Of a stretch of DNA of 64,000 bases, positions 17,801 through 26,067 are shown in pieces. Source of the stretch: Litorimonas sp947503715 (GTDB lineage Bacteria; Pseudomonadota; Alphaproteobacteria; Caulobacterales; Maricaulaceae); assembly GCF_050271975.1 (NCBI RefSeq), contig NZ_CP189850.1:2170001-2234000 (forward strand), written 5' to 3'. A model generated the notes under the pieces. It saw only the letters and a list, made by a program, of their open reading frames with translations. It was not told the DNA's origin and searched no databases. Within the stretch, counting starts at the first letter, position 1; every line of letters begins with the position of its first letter. The translations under genes were made by a program, and so were the position numbers.

Positions 17801-19760
17801 CGCCTCTGCAGGAGCCGACATTCTGAATGGCGGTGAAGGGTTTGACTTCATAACTTATCGGAATTCTGATGCTGCAGTGACCCTAAACTTCCTGACAGGC
17901 GAATTTACAGGTGGTTATGCTGAAGGTGACACTCTGATCGATATTGAAATCATCACGGGTAGTGGTTTTGACGACATTATCATCGGGAATGGCACAACTG
18001 TCACACTGCAAGGCGGTTTCGGAGACGACACAATTTATGCAGCCGAGCTCGACAATCCTGAATTCCGTAACTTCTTGATTGGCGGTGAGTTCGCCTTTGG
18101 GTCTCAACTTGGTTCGAATTTGGCGAATACAGGTAATGACACACTCATCGGCAGCGCAGGTCGCGATGTCCTCATTGGCCTCGATGGCGCAGATTTCCTT
18201 GATGGCGGTGATGGCATTGATGAAGTTCGATATTTCTATGACCGCAGTGGTGAAGGAATCATCATTGACCTCGCTTTAGGAACGGCTTCCGGTGGCAATG
18301 CCAATGGTGATACAATCATAAATGTCGAGAACGTTATCGGCAGTATCTATGATGATGTCATCACAGGTGACGAGAATGACAACGTTCTGGATGGTTTCTT
18401 TGGTCGAGATATTCTCAATGGTGGAGCTGGTAACGACACACTGATTGGTGGCTTTAATGGCGACACTCTCACCGGTGGTGACGGCGCAGATACATTTGAT
18501 TTTGTCAGCAGTCGGTTCGGATATACTGACGAAATTACAGACCTTGAGAACGCTGACAGAATTTCTTTCGGACAGGGCCGGGGGGATCCAAACGGAGAGC
18601 CAATTGACCTGATTTTTATTGGGGCAGCAGAATTTTCAGGCCGAGCAGGTGAACTGCGATATTACCATGAAGATGGCGTCACCTTCATTGAATATGATAA
18701 TGAGGGGGACGGCGCTCTCAATGATCGTATGAGAATTACAAATGGTGAATTCGATCTATTCGCTGTGGACAATGAGTTTGGCAGTTTTGACTTGAGAATT
18801 GGTGTTGTTGGATCTGACTCACGTGACTTCCTCCGTGGAACGGCAGAGGATGACTTTATTGCCGGCGGCGCAGGCAGTGACCGTATTTTCGGTGAAGCGG
18901 GCAATGATCAACTCTTTGGCGATGCTGGAAATGACATCATCGTCGCTGGTGATGGGGATGACAGCATATTCGGTGGTGATGGAAATGATAGAATCCTGGC
19001 TGGAAGTGGCGATGACCAAGTTGATGGCGGAAATGGCGATGATAATATCTTGGGCGGTTCCGGCGATGACACCTTATCAGGCGGTGACGGTGCGGACCGT
19101 ATAGAAGGCCAGGCCAATAATGATATCATTAATGGTGGAGATGGAAATGACACTCTCCTCGGCGGAAATGGTCGCGACCTGATTTCCGGTGGTTTGGGTG
19201 ATGACGTTCTTCGAGGTGAAGACGGAAATGATCTTATAGAGGGTAATGCCGGAGATGACTTCCTTGGCGGTGGTGCCGGCAATGACCTTCTGATCGGTGG
19301 GCGCGGTGCAGATAGACTGTATGGTGGTTCAGGTGAGGACAGACTCTTCGGTCAACAAGGCAATGACTTACTTTTCGGTGGCGGCGGAAATGATCGCCTG
19401 ATCGGCGGCGGGGGTAACGATAGTCTCAACGGACAATCCGGCAATGACATTCTGGATGGCGGAAGTGCGAATGACATCCTTACGGGGGGTGGCGGAGCAG
19501 ATATATTTATCTTCAATGCATCCGCTGCGACGACAATTGTCACTGACTTTACCGATGGTGTAGATCTACTTGACTTATCCGATTTCAGCGCTGCTGATAT
19601 ACAGAGCGCGCTGGACAGTGCCGTGCAACAAGATGGTGATAGCGTTCTGACATTCTCCAACGGTGCCGTCTTGGTCTTGGAAGGTTTTGATCTCTCTGAT
19701 CTCTCGGATGAAGACATCCTTGGGTTTGACGGCGTCGATATGATGGCCGCTATAGCATAA
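14832..19760 (+). CDS. Large RTX calcium-binding protein with seven PPC-like repeats, probably type I secreted
   Basis: 1642 residues from the ATG at 14832, chosen for the GAGGG 8 nt upstream; an in-frame ATG at 14778 lacks one. There is no N-terminal signal peptide. Seven tandem ~115-residue repeats begin at about 15051, 15399, 15716, 16077, 16404, 16749 and 17089. Each carries DDF, an S/T-T-x-G step and a GD-x-DWF core like the pre-peptidase C-terminal (PPC) domain. From about 17,410 on come two runs of RTX nonapeptides (GGxGxDxLx type), the second very long (18,830-19,500). The end (TDFTDGVDLLDLS onward) is a typical RTX C-terminal secretion region. No catalytic domain is visible, so an adhesive or surface-layer role is likely. 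No type I transporter genes are in the window. Confidence 0.85.
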   Translation: MSEFVFGVSSDQIERRATFDLYELHDLQIIDLASPYAVVFNGLDIEDKFSLFPSTAYIEALPLTLPYNNMEAGDDFAGDVSTTGILPRNGIIEGNIIDGSDRDWFAVELNAGEILRVVSDISNFEHVLRDANGDFVSFTGPQTRLEDLAVGRSLVSIIEETGTYYLDAGLFEFTSATNVNYTLTSEIVEDDFAGDSTTLGVIPTDGTTVQGRIDFEDDVDWFAITLEASQAVRLTLTQNQIFALRLQSPELNFLSGTNQELIVSAETAGTYFFSVNDNGSIRSVDEYTLSAEIIEDDFASDSSTEGRVTIGQTINGQINFEGDTDWFEITLTGDEVVVIETEADFNFPEFNFNLVNSDGDILEFGSTLFLSDGNIVQRLVIDQAYSGLFYISVQGEPGAGSNQAVDYTFSAASFQDDFAGNAMTDGVISIGENASGQIDFEGDEDWFAINLTEGEIVRIRSTEDIGLALFSANGQRFVSGNVPSDPAFSSELITDGTLSGTFYVAVEFGLEGTNYILESDIIEDDFSSDANTTGVVPQTGTTTGSIDFNNDSDWFAITLTAGETIRIRTDSDTPIFLSLVDEFGSFLAFSSGFNVLGSNEPFDGVNDQELSALVSESGTYFINVEGFNPGSYTLTSAVLEDDFAADFSTTGELLLGGSVTGIIDAVSDEDWFRVDLTAGDLVRLTSDSVNVRMTLLDENGQFVQNSQFVFPSDGSDGLNQLTQTVALTGTYYVSVFADSNSVGDYTITSEVVVDDFSADTSTTGVIDAGGTATGTIELPGDEDWFTIDLVAGQRILFAVEGNLSDRFELSLFDVNGDPVVQFTGSEVDFTADEAARYYVSVSSFENNIPYELAALEILPIDGTSGDDQLFGTDRSDTINGLEGDDTIFVSLEDDTIDGGDGIDTYDVSQGESAEDGYLIDLIGGTAIGFGFVIGTDTLISIENVISGSGADQIIASNQGSTIFSGAGDDILTGGAGVDNINGEDGDDSLIASAGADILNGGEGFDFITYRNSDAAVTLNFLTGEFTGGYAEGDTLIDIEIITGSGFDDIIIGNGTTVTLQGGFGDDTIYAAELDNPEFRNFLIGGEFAFGSQLGSNLANTGNDTLIGSAGRDVLIGLDGADFLDGGDGIDEVRYFYDRSGEGIIIDLALGTASGGNANGDTIINVENVIGSIYDDVITGDENDNVLDGFFGRDILNGGAGNDTLIGGFNGDTLTGGDGADTFDFVSSRFGYTDEITDLENADRISFGQGRGDPNGEPIDLIFIGAAEFSGRAGELRYYHEDGVTFIEYDNEGDGALNDRMRITNGEFDLFAVDNEFGSFDLRIGVVGSDSRDFLRGTAEDDFIAGGAGSDRIFGEAGNDQLFGDAGNDIIVAGDGDDSIFGGDGNDRILAGSGDDQVDGGNGDDNILGGSGDDTLSGGDGADRIEGQANNDIINGGDGNDTLLGGNGRDLISGGLGDDVLRGEDGNDLIEGNAGDDFLGGGAGNDLLIGGRGADRLYGGSGEDRLFGQQGNDLLFGGGGNDRLIGGGGNDSLNGQSGNDILDGGSANDILTGGGGADIFIFNASAATTIVTDFTDGVDLLDLSDFSAADIQSALDSAVQQDGDSVLTFSNGAVLVLEGFDLSDLSDEDILGFDGVDMMAAIA

Positions 19761-19770
19761 TCTTCGATTT

Positions 19771-19790
19771 GGGGGCGTAAGGCCCCCTTT
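19771..19790 (+). terminator. Terminator after the RTX gene
   Basis: GGGGGC and GCCCCC form a 6-pair GC stem with a 5-nt loop, followed by TTT. It lies 10 nt after the stop codon. The short T run makes it moderate. Confidence 0.65.
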
Positions 19791-19832
19791 CCTCATCGGT
19801 CATAATTTCTTCGGAATATATGAAATAGCTGC

Positions 19833-19880
19833 TTGCTTTCCATTTGGGTCAATGTATTAGCACGCTGGCACAATGACCCA
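19833..19880 (+). promoter_or_regulatory. Candidate his promoter with an inverted-repeat operator over the yerC start
   Basis: TTGCTT (19833-19838) and TATTAG (19855-19860) form a -35/-10 pair with a 16-nt spacer. TGGGTCAATG (19842+3 to 19854) and CAATGACCCA (19871-19880) are inverted repeats with one mismatch. The left arm lies between -35 and -10 and the right arm covers the yerC ATG at 19873. The predicted transcript would be nearly leaderless. As DNA this looks like an operator for a repressor such as the YerC product itself; as RNA, a longer transcript could hide the start codon. Confidence 0.5.
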
Positions 19881-20163
19881 GACGTCTCGATATCTTGATC
19901 TCGCAAATGCGTTGACATCACTGAACACCGCAGAAGAGGCGGAGCGTTTCCTCGTGGACCTCTGCACGCCTGCTGAATTGCGCGCACTGTCTGAGCGTTG
20001 GCACGTCGCGCAGATGCTCGAAGCTGGTGGGATGAGTTACCGCGAAATTCAAGCAGAGACTGGCGTGTCTACCACCACAATTGGGCGCGTCGCCCGTTTC
20101 CTGCGTGATGAACCGCATGGCGGATACAGGGCCGTTCTGGAACAAATGAAAGAAGAATCATGA
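19873..20163 (+). CDS. YerC/YecD family TrpR-related regulator (candidate his repressor)
   Basis: 96 residues, all alpha-helical in appearance and related to TrpR: LCTPAELRALSERWHVAQML followed by the helix-turn-helix MSYREIQAETGVSTTTIGRVARFL near residues 54-76. Members of this family are often found beside his genes and have been proposed as histidine-responsive repressors. Here the gene is first in the his operon and shares ATGA with hisG (4-nt overlap). An inverted repeat spans its promoter and start codon, consistent with autoregulation. Ligand and targets are inferred. Confidence 0.88.
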   Translation: MTQTSRYLDLANALTSLNTAEEAERFLVDLCTPAELRALSERWHVAQMLEAGGMSYREIQAETGVSTTTIGRVARFLRDEPHGGYRAVLEQMKEES

Positions 20164-21044
20164 CAGATCGTCTGAAAATCGCACTCCAAAAAAAGGGACG
20201 CTTGGCTGAAGACAGTTTCGCCCTGTTGAAGAAATGTGGTTTACGCTTTTCCATTCGGGGCGGCGGGTTGCTCGCGCGCGTGAAAAATATGCCGATTGAT
20301 CTTCTGCTCGTGCGGGATGATGACATCCCCTCTTTCGTCGCGAATAATGCGGCGGATATTGGTATCGTTGGCGAAAATGTTCTCGTCGAAGAACAATTGG
20401 TGTCAAAGAACGAATTGGATGCTGCCATTGCTATGCGTCTCGGGTTCTCGCGCTGTAAACTCTGTTTGGCAGCGGCGGAGACTGGTAAAGTTCAATCCGC
20501 AAGTGATCTGAGCGGCACCCGTATCGCGACGACGTATCCCGGCGTCACAGGACGCTACCTTTCCGAAAATGGCATTGACGCGAAGTTGGTCGAAATGAAA
20601 GGCGCTGTCGAACTCGCGCCCTCCATTCAAATTGCGGAGAGCATTTGTGATCTCGTCTCCTCCGGCGCGACACTGGAGGCGAATGGTCTCACCGCTTTTG
20701 AAACCATTCTTGAAAGCGAAGCGGTTCTCATTCGCTCCGCTCGGGAATTATCAGCAAACAAATCTGACATCCTCGATAAGCTTATGAACCGCATCGACGG
20801 TGTTCTGAAATCCGCCGAGACCAAATATATTATGCTCAATGCACCAAAGTCTGCGGTTAAGGAGATCACGGACCTTCTGCCCGGTTCCGACTCTCCCACA
20901 ATCATTCCATTGGGCGGACCGGAAGACCTTGTTGCCGTTCAGGCCGTATGTACTGAAACAGTGTTCTGGGAAACCCTTGAGGGTCTAAAGACCCTCGGTG
21001 CGCGGGCGATCCTCGTCCTCCCGATTGAGAAGATGATGAGCTGA
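20160..21044 (+). CDS. hisG: ATP phosphoribosyltransferase, long form
   Basis: First step of histidine synthesis: ATP plus PRPP to phosphoribosyl-ATP. 294 residues, the long form with its own C-terminal regulatory domain (about 215-294, with the end GARAILVLPIEKM), so no HisZ partner is required. The catalytic part has IALQKKGRLAED, ADIGIVGENVL, and the PRPP loop around DLVSSGATLEANGL (about 162-175). Feedback inhibition by histidine is expected from the family. Most alphaproteobacteria use the short form with HisZ, so this form is notable here. The stop overlaps the hisD ATG (TGATG). Confidence 0.95.
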   Translation: MTDRLKIALQKKGRLAEDSFALLKKCGLRFSIRGGGLLARVKNMPIDLLLVRDDDIPSFVANNAADIGIVGENVLVEEQLVSKNELDAAIAMRLGFSRCKLCLAAAETGKVQSASDLSGTRIATTYPGVTGRYLSENGIDAKLVEMKGAVELAPSIQIAESICDLVSSGATLEANGLTAFETILESEAVLIRSARELSANKSDILDKLMNRIDGVLKSAETKYIMLNAPKSAVKEITDLLPGSDSPTIIPLGGPEDLVAVQAVCTETVFWETLEGLKTLGARAILVLPIEKMMS

Positions 21045-22342
21045 TGCAACGCTTTATCTGGTCAGATTTAAACGCGTCAGAGCGGCAAAGCGCCCTCGCC
21101 CGTCCGGCTGCGATTTCTGATGAGTCGTTGATGGACGGCGTGCGTGACATTCTCGCGGACGTGAAAGAAAACGGCGATGCGGCGCTCCTACGTTTAACGC
21201 AAAAATTTGACGGTGTTAGAATTGATGTACTGGAAGTTCCGAAGGCAGAGTTGAAAGCAGCATGGGATGCCCTGCCCCAAATCGATAAATCCGTGATCGA
21301 ACGCGCCCGTCGGAACATTAAACGTTTCCACAAGGCGCAAATTCCGGCTCCCATTGAGGTTGAAACAGAACCAGGCGTCATTTGCCGCCGCGAATCCCGC
21401 GCGATTAAAACGGCAGGACTTTATGTACCCGGCGGCACAGCGCCTCTCGTTTCGACCCTCCTGATGCTGGCCGTTCCTGCGAAGGTGGCGGGCGTTAAAA
21501 ACCGTGTCGTCGTGACCCCGCCCGGAAAAGACGGCAAAGTCGATCCCACGATTTTGGCCGCGGCTTATCGTTGTAAAGTCTCAGCGCTATACGTAATCGG
21601 CGGCGCACAAGCGATCGGCGCACTGGCTTACGGGACGGAAACTATACCAAAGTGCGATAAAATCTTTGGCCCCGGTAATGCTTGGGTTGCAGCGGCAAAA
21701 TCCCTCGTGGCACAGGCGGCAGGCGGTCCGGCAATCGATATGCCGGCTGGCCCGTCCGAAGCCATGGTGCTGGCTGACGAAGCCGCAGACCCGGCTTTTG
21801 TCGCCTCTGACCTGCTGAGCCAAGCTGAACATGATACGGTTGCGCAAGTCGTTTGCGTGGCCTCAACGACAGAGGTTGCTGACTGTGTTGAAGTGGAAAT
21901 CGCCAAACAGTTGGAAACACTGCCCCGTAAAAATATCGCAACGGAGTCCCTGAAATTGGGACGGATGTTCATCGCTGAGGACCGCGCGGAGATCATCGAT
22001 ATCGTCAATCGTTACGCGCCTGAACACCTCATCGTGCAATTGCGCAAACCCGATACCTATGTAGGCGCCATCCGAAATGCGGGTTCAATCTTTCTCGGTC
22101 CTTGGACACCGGAAAGTGTGGGTGATTACGCCAGCGGGACGAACCACACGCTCCCCACTTATGGCGCAGCCCGCGCCTATTCCGGTGTCACGCTTGAGAG
22201 TTTTATTAAATATGTCAGCATCCAGAAGCTGACGAAAAAAGGCTTGAAACGACTCGGCCCCGTCGTAGAACGACTGGCTGAGATGGAAGGCCTCGACGCG
22301 CATAAACGTGCCGTCTCACTAAGATTGGAGGCTCTACAATGA
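21044..22342 (+). CDS. hisD: Histidinol dehydrogenase
   Basis: Last two steps of the pathway: NAD-dependent oxidation of histidinol to histidine, zinc dependent. 432 residues, the family length. Recognisable blocks are AGLYVPGGTAPLVSTLLMLAVPA, KIFGPGNAWVAAAK, the signature IDMPAGPSEAMVLADE and DLLSQAEHD with metal ligands, and the C-terminal SGTNHTLPTYGAAR. Shares ATGA with the next gene. Confidence 0.97.
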   Translation: MQRFIWSDLNASERQSALARPAAISDESLMDGVRDILADVKENGDAALLRLTQKFDGVRIDVLEVPKAELKAAWDALPQIDKSVIERARRNIKRFHKAQIPAPIEVETEPGVICRRESRAIKTAGLYVPGGTAPLVSTLLMLAVPAKVAGVKNRVVVTPPGKDGKVDPTILAAAYRCKVSALYVIGGAQAIGALAYGTETIPKCDKIFGPGNAWVAAAKSLVAQAAGGPAIDMPAGPSEAMVLADEAADPAFVASDLLSQAEHDTVAQVVCVASTTEVADCVEVEIAKQLETLPRKNIATESLKLGRMFIAEDRAEIIDIVNRYAPEHLIVQLRKPDTYVGAIRNAGSIFLGPWTPESVGDYASGTNHTLPTYGAARAYSGVTLESFIKYVSIQKLTKKGLKRLGPVVERLAEMEGLDAHKRAVSLRLEALQ

Positions 22343-23988
22343 GCAGCCCGAAACCAGCTTGGCCCGATAGTATCGCGCGGGCCTCCGTCGTTGCCATGTC
22401 CATCTATTCCGCCCGCGGGGGCGCGACGAACGCGCTGCACTTGGATGCAAATGAAAACCCCTATGCGCCGCCACCTGTGGTCGGTGCGTCAGATTATAAT
22501 CGCTATCCCGCGCAACAACCCGAATCTCTGACCGCGCGTTTGGCGGGGCTTTACGGCGTGGACACCAATCAAGTTATGGTCGGGCGCGGCGCGGATGAAG
22601 GCATTGAATGTCTGCTGAGGGCGTTCTGCGAAGCGGGTCAGGACAGCATCCTCACCTGCCCTCCAACATTCGGGTATTATAAAACCTGCGCCGATATTCA
22701 GGGCGCGGGGAATGTCGAAGTGCCCCTGAGCGCGGCTTATGAATGGGACATTCCTGCAGTCATTGCAGCGGCAAAACCAAGCTCCGTTAAAATGGTTTTC
22801 CTCTGCTCTCCGAATAACCCTTCGGGGAACAGTCTGACACGTGAGGCTATCCTGAGTGTCTGTGACGCTTTGCCTGAAACGCTGATTGTTGTGGATGAGG
22901 CTTACATAGAGTTCTCAACAATTGAGAGCTTAGTTGATAAAGTCGGCACGGTCCCGAACCTTGTTGTGCTAAGAACGCTCTCGAAAGCATATGCTCTCGC
23001 AGGTGTGCGTGGCGGGGCGCTTCTTGCGGATGCCCGCGTTATAGAGCTCCTGCTCAAAGTTCTCCCGCCCTACCCGATCGCACGACCTGTCGAAGCGGCG
23101 GTTTTGGCTGCGCTTGCCCCGTCGGCGATGTCGGTTCACGCGCAACGTCTGGCGGAAACACTGGCCGAACGAAACCGCCTGGCAGATGGTCTAAGAAATT
23201 CCGATTTCGTTGAAACGGTCTATCCATCCGATGCAAACTTTCTGCTGCTGGCCATCAAGGATGAAGACAAGCTCTTCGCCCGTCTCCGTCAGTTCAATGT
23301 CAAAATCCGAGACTATCGCAGCACGACAGGCCGCGTGCGCGTTTCTATTGGGTCCCCCGATGAGAATACGATCGCCCTACAGGCTTTCGGCGTAACAGAT
23401 ATTGCGGAACGAGCCGACCGGATAGGTGAAACATTCCGCAAAACGAACGAGACAGATATTTCCGTTCGCGTGAATCTTGACGACGTTAAACAGACAAAAA
23501 TCTCAACAGGTATAGGGTTTTACGACCATATGTTGGAGCAGATTGCGAAACACGGGAATATGGGTCTGACGATGTCCTGCGAAGGTGACCTTCACATTGA
23601 CGCGCATCACACGGTCGAAGATACGGCCCTCGCCTTCGGCTCTGCGCTGAAACAAGCGCTCGGCGATAAGGCCGGTATTGGTCGTTATGGCTATGTTATC
23701 CCGATGGACGAAACACAGGCACAGGTCGCGATTGATTTGTCCGGTCGTCCGGCGGCCGTCTTCCGCGGAGAGTTTCCAACTGATCACGTCGGCGAGTTCC
23801 CGGTCGAGATGTGCCCGCATTTCTTTGAAAGCCTCGCCCAGACCCTCGGCGCGGCCATCCACATTGATGTGAAGGGCGACAATTCCCACCACATGATTGA
23901 GGCCTGTTTCAAAGGTGTCGGCCGCGCCTTGCGCCCCGCTTTTGCCATTTCAGGCAGTGATATTCCGTCCACCAAGGGAACCTTGTGA
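22339..23988 (+). CDS. hisCB: HisC-HisB fusion: histidinol-phosphate aminotransferase / imidazoleglycerol-phosphate dehydratase
   Basis: One uninterrupted frame of 549 residues. Residues ~1-355 are a class II-type PLP aminotransferase (HisC): LDANENPYAPPP, the CSPNNPSG loop, VVDEAYIEF, and the PLP lysine in TLSKAYALAGVRGG. Residues ~358-549 are a full-length imidazoleglycerol-phosphate dehydratase: GFYDHMLEQIAKHG, DAHHTVEDTA and NSHHMIEACFK supply the Mn-binding histidines. There is only a short linker. The HisB part is the plant/alpha-type dehydratase without the phosphatase domain of enteric HisB. The operon therefore has no histidinol-phosphate phosphatase; it must be encoded elsewhere. 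It starts in ATGA with hisD and ends overlapping a GTG start of hisH. Confidence 0.95.
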   Translation: MSSPKPAWPDSIARASVVAMSIYSARGGATNALHLDANENPYAPPPVVGASDYNRYPAQQPESLTARLAGLYGVDTNQVMVGRGADEGIECLLRAFCEAGQDSILTCPPTFGYYKTCADIQGAGNVEVPLSAAYEWDIPAVIAAAKPSSVKMVFLCSPNNPSGNSLTREAILSVCDALPETLIVVDEAYIEFSTIESLVDKVGTVPNLVVLRTLSKAYALAGVRGGALLADARVIELLLKVLPPYPIARPVEAAVLAALAPSAMSVHAQRLAETLAERNRLADGLRNSDFVETVYPSDANFLLLAIKDEDKLFARLRQFNVKIRDYRSTTGRVRVSIGSPDENTIALQAFGVTDIAERADRIGETFRKTNETDISVRVNLDDVKQTKISTGIGFYDHMLEQIAKHGNMGLTMSCEGDLHIDAHHTVEDTALAFGSALKQALGDKAGIGRYGYVIPMDETQAQVAIDLSGRPAAVFRGEFPTDHVGEFPVEMCPHFFESLAQTLGAAIHIDVKGDNSHHMIEACFKGVGRALRPAFAISGSDIPSTKGTL

Positions 23989-24584
23989 CCCTCGTCATTG
24001 TCGATACAGGATGTGCCAACCTTGCCTCTGTGGGTTACGCCTTTGAGCGTTTGGGCGTCAGCGCGGTCATCAGCGACGAGGCTGAACAAATTACGCGTGC
24101 AGATAGAGTTGTCATTCCGGGCGTTGGTTCTGCACCATTTGCAATAAAATCTATTGATAACAAGGGGTTAACGCCAGTCCTTCAATCCCTGCAGCAACCC
24201 GTCATAGGCATTTGCCTTGGCATGCAACTCCTCTTTGAAACACTCGAAGAGGGCGGAGAGACCGTAGCTGGACTAGGTCTCATCCCCGGGAAAGTTACGT
24301 CTTTGGAGACGGGCAAACTGCCTTCGCCGCATATGGGCTGGAACACGGTCTCGGTCGTGAAAGACGATCCGGTATTAAAGGATGTGTCGTCGGGCGATCA
24401 TGCCTATTTCGTTCACTCCTACGCGGCGGAGGTGTCCGATTACACGCTCGCCGCTTCAGAATATGGAACCACCTTTTCCGCCATCGTGCGCAATGGGAAT
24501 GTCTGGGGCTGTCAATTTCACCCGGAACGCAGTTCCAAAACCGGTGCGCAAATCCTCAAAAACTTTATGGATCTCAGTCTATGA
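23985..24584 (+). CDS. hisH: Imidazole glycerol phosphate synthase, glutamine amidotransferase subunit
   Basis: Supplies ammonia from glutamine to HisF. 199 residues of class I amidotransferase: the oxyanion region PGVGSAP, the nucleophile Cys in GICLGMQLLFE near residue 78, and the His/Glu pair in FHPERSSKTG near 178. It starts with GTG inside the hisCB stop (4-nt overlap) and ends in ATGA with hisA. Confidence 0.96.
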   Translation: MTLVIVDTGCANLASVGYAFERLGVSAVISDEAEQITRADRVVIPGVGSAPFAIKSIDNKGLTPVLQSLQQPVIGICLGMQLLFETLEEGGETVAGLGLIPGKVTSLETGKLPSPHMGWNTVSVVKDDPVLKDVSSGDHAYFVHSYAAEVSDYTLAASEYGTTFSAIVRNGNVWGCQFHPERSSKTGAQILKNFMDLSL

Positions 24585-25306
24585 TCTTCCCTGCTATGGA
24601 CCTCATGGATGGCGGTTGTGTCCGCCTTCTCAAAGGTGATTTTTCCGCGCGTACGAATTACGCCGCTGACCCGGTTGAGGTCGCGCAGGGCTATGCGGCA
24701 GCAGGCGCTGAATGGATGCATATCGTAGATTTGGACGGCGCAAAGAACGGCGCGACGGCGCAGACTGAATTGATTCTGAAAGTCGCAAATTCCGCAAAAA
24801 TAAAAGTGCAAACAGGTGGCGGCATCCGCGAATTAAGTCAGGTTCAAACCCTCCTTAATGGCGGCGTAGACCGTGTCGTGATCGGCTCGCTCGCCGTGAC
24901 GAACCCGCAAATGGTGAAACATTGGCTGGAGACACTCGGCCCCGACGCCATCTGTCTGGCTTTGGATGTCAATCAGAGTGAAGACGGCGAATTTCGTCCC
25001 GCCATCAAAGGATGGACGGAGCCGTCCAAGAAAACGCTGTGGGATGTGTTGAGCGATTACCTCGGCTCCGGCCTAAAGACGATCCTCGTGACAGATATTG
25101 GCCGCGACGGGATGCAGACGGGCGGGAACCTGGATCTCTACAAACGCATACAATCCGACTTCCCGACCATAGACCTCATCACATCGGGCGGTGTTGGGAC
25201 CCTGGATCATGTCCGCGATTTGAAGGCGCTCAATCCGCATGGGATCATCATCGGCAAGGCACTCTATGAAGGTGCGTTCACACTAGATGATGCCATTACA
25301 TGCTAA
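24581..25306 (+). CDS. hisA: ProFAR isomerase (HisA)
   Basis: Amadori isomerisation of ProFAR to PRFAR. 241-residue (beta-alpha)8 barrel with the two half-barrel phosphate-binding motifs. The catalytic Asp is in PAMDLMDGGCVRLLKGD at the start. Other blocks are VDLDGAKNG, QTGGGIR, GVDRVVIGS and VTDIGRDGM with the second catalytic Asp. Overlaps hisF by 7 nt. Confidence 0.96.
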   Translation: MIFPAMDLMDGGCVRLLKGDFSARTNYAADPVEVAQGYAAAGAEWMHIVDLDGAKNGATAQTELILKVANSAKIKVQTGGGIRELSQVQTLLNGGVDRVVIGSLAVTNPQMVKHWLETLGPDAICLALDVNQSEDGEFRPAIKGWTEPSKKTLWDVLSDYLGSGLKTILVTDIGRDGMQTGGNLDLYKRIQSDFPTIDLITSGGVGTLDHVRDLKALNPHGIIIGKALYEGAFTLDDAITC

Positions 25307-26067
25307 AACGTCGGATTATACCCTGCCTGGATGTTCGGGACGGCCGCGTTGTGAAAGGCGTGCAGTTCCGCAACCATGTCGATGTCGGCGACATTATTGA
25401 TCTTGCCCTGCGATACCGAGATGAAGGTGCGGATGAACTCGTTTTCTATGACATCACGGCCTCCGTCGATGATCGCACGGTCAGCCCTGATTGGGTCGGC
25501 AAAGTCAGCCGCGCCCTCGACATTCCGTTCTGCGTGGCCGGCGGTATCAAGAGTGTGGAAGCCGCAGGTGCGAGACTGGCGGCGGGCGCGGACAAGATCA
25601 GCATCAACTCTCCCGCCCTGCTCCGTCCTGAACTCGTCAATGAACTGAGCGAGGCTTACGGCGTGCAATGTATCGTGGTCGGAATTGACAGCTTTGATGA
25701 CGGCACCGCCTACCGCGTGAAATCACATACGGGCGATCCCGATAAGATGCGAGAGACGGGCCGCGAGACGACGGAATGGGTTCAGGAAGTCGTGCAACGC
25801 GGCGCAGGCGAAATCGTGCTAAATTGTATGAACCAAGACGGTGTTCGCAAAGGTTATGACATCGCGCAACTTCAAGCCGTTCGAGCCGTTTGCGACGTGC
25901 CCCTCATTGCGTCGGGTGGCGCGGGGGCCGTGTCTCATTTCGAAGATGTCTTTCAACAGGCCAATGTCGACGGCGCCCTCGCCGCAAGTGTCTTCCATAA
26001 ATCCGTTATAGCGATTCCGGATTTAAAAACTGATTTAGACCGCGTGGGTATCAAGGTAAGATTATGA
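25300..26067 (+). CDS. hisF: Imidazole glycerol phosphate synthase, cyclase subunit
   Basis: Closes the imidazole ring, giving imidazole glycerol phosphate and AICAR, in complex with HisH. 255 residues. It begins LKRRIIPCLDVRDGRVVKGVQF with the catalytic Asp11, and has FYDITAS, VAGGIKSVE, GADKISINS, VGIDS and LNCMNQDGVRKGYD with the second catalytic Asp. Shares ATGA with hisIE. Confidence 0.97.
   Translation: MLKRRIIPCLDVRDGRVVKGVQFRNHVDVGDIIDLALRYRDEGADELVFYDITASVDDRTVSPDWVGKVSRALDIPFCVAGGIKSVEAAGARLAAGADKISINSPALLRPELVNELSEAYGVQCIVVGIDSFDDGTAYRVKSHTGDPDKMRETGRETTEWVQEVVQRGAGEIVLNCMNQDGVRKGYDIAQLQAVRAVCDVPLIASGGAGAVSHFEDVFQQANVDGALAASVFHKSVIAIPDLKTDLDRVGIKVRL

Noticed and set aside
18830..19500. 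Short regular repeats resembling a CRISPR array
   Set aside because: They are in-frame RTX nonapeptide codons of the large calcium-binding protein, with no constant repeat/spacer structure.
15029..19717. Long antisense frames within the RTX gene
   Set aside because: They mirror the Asp/Gly-rich coding pattern of the opposite strand and have Ser/Pro-rich artefact composition.
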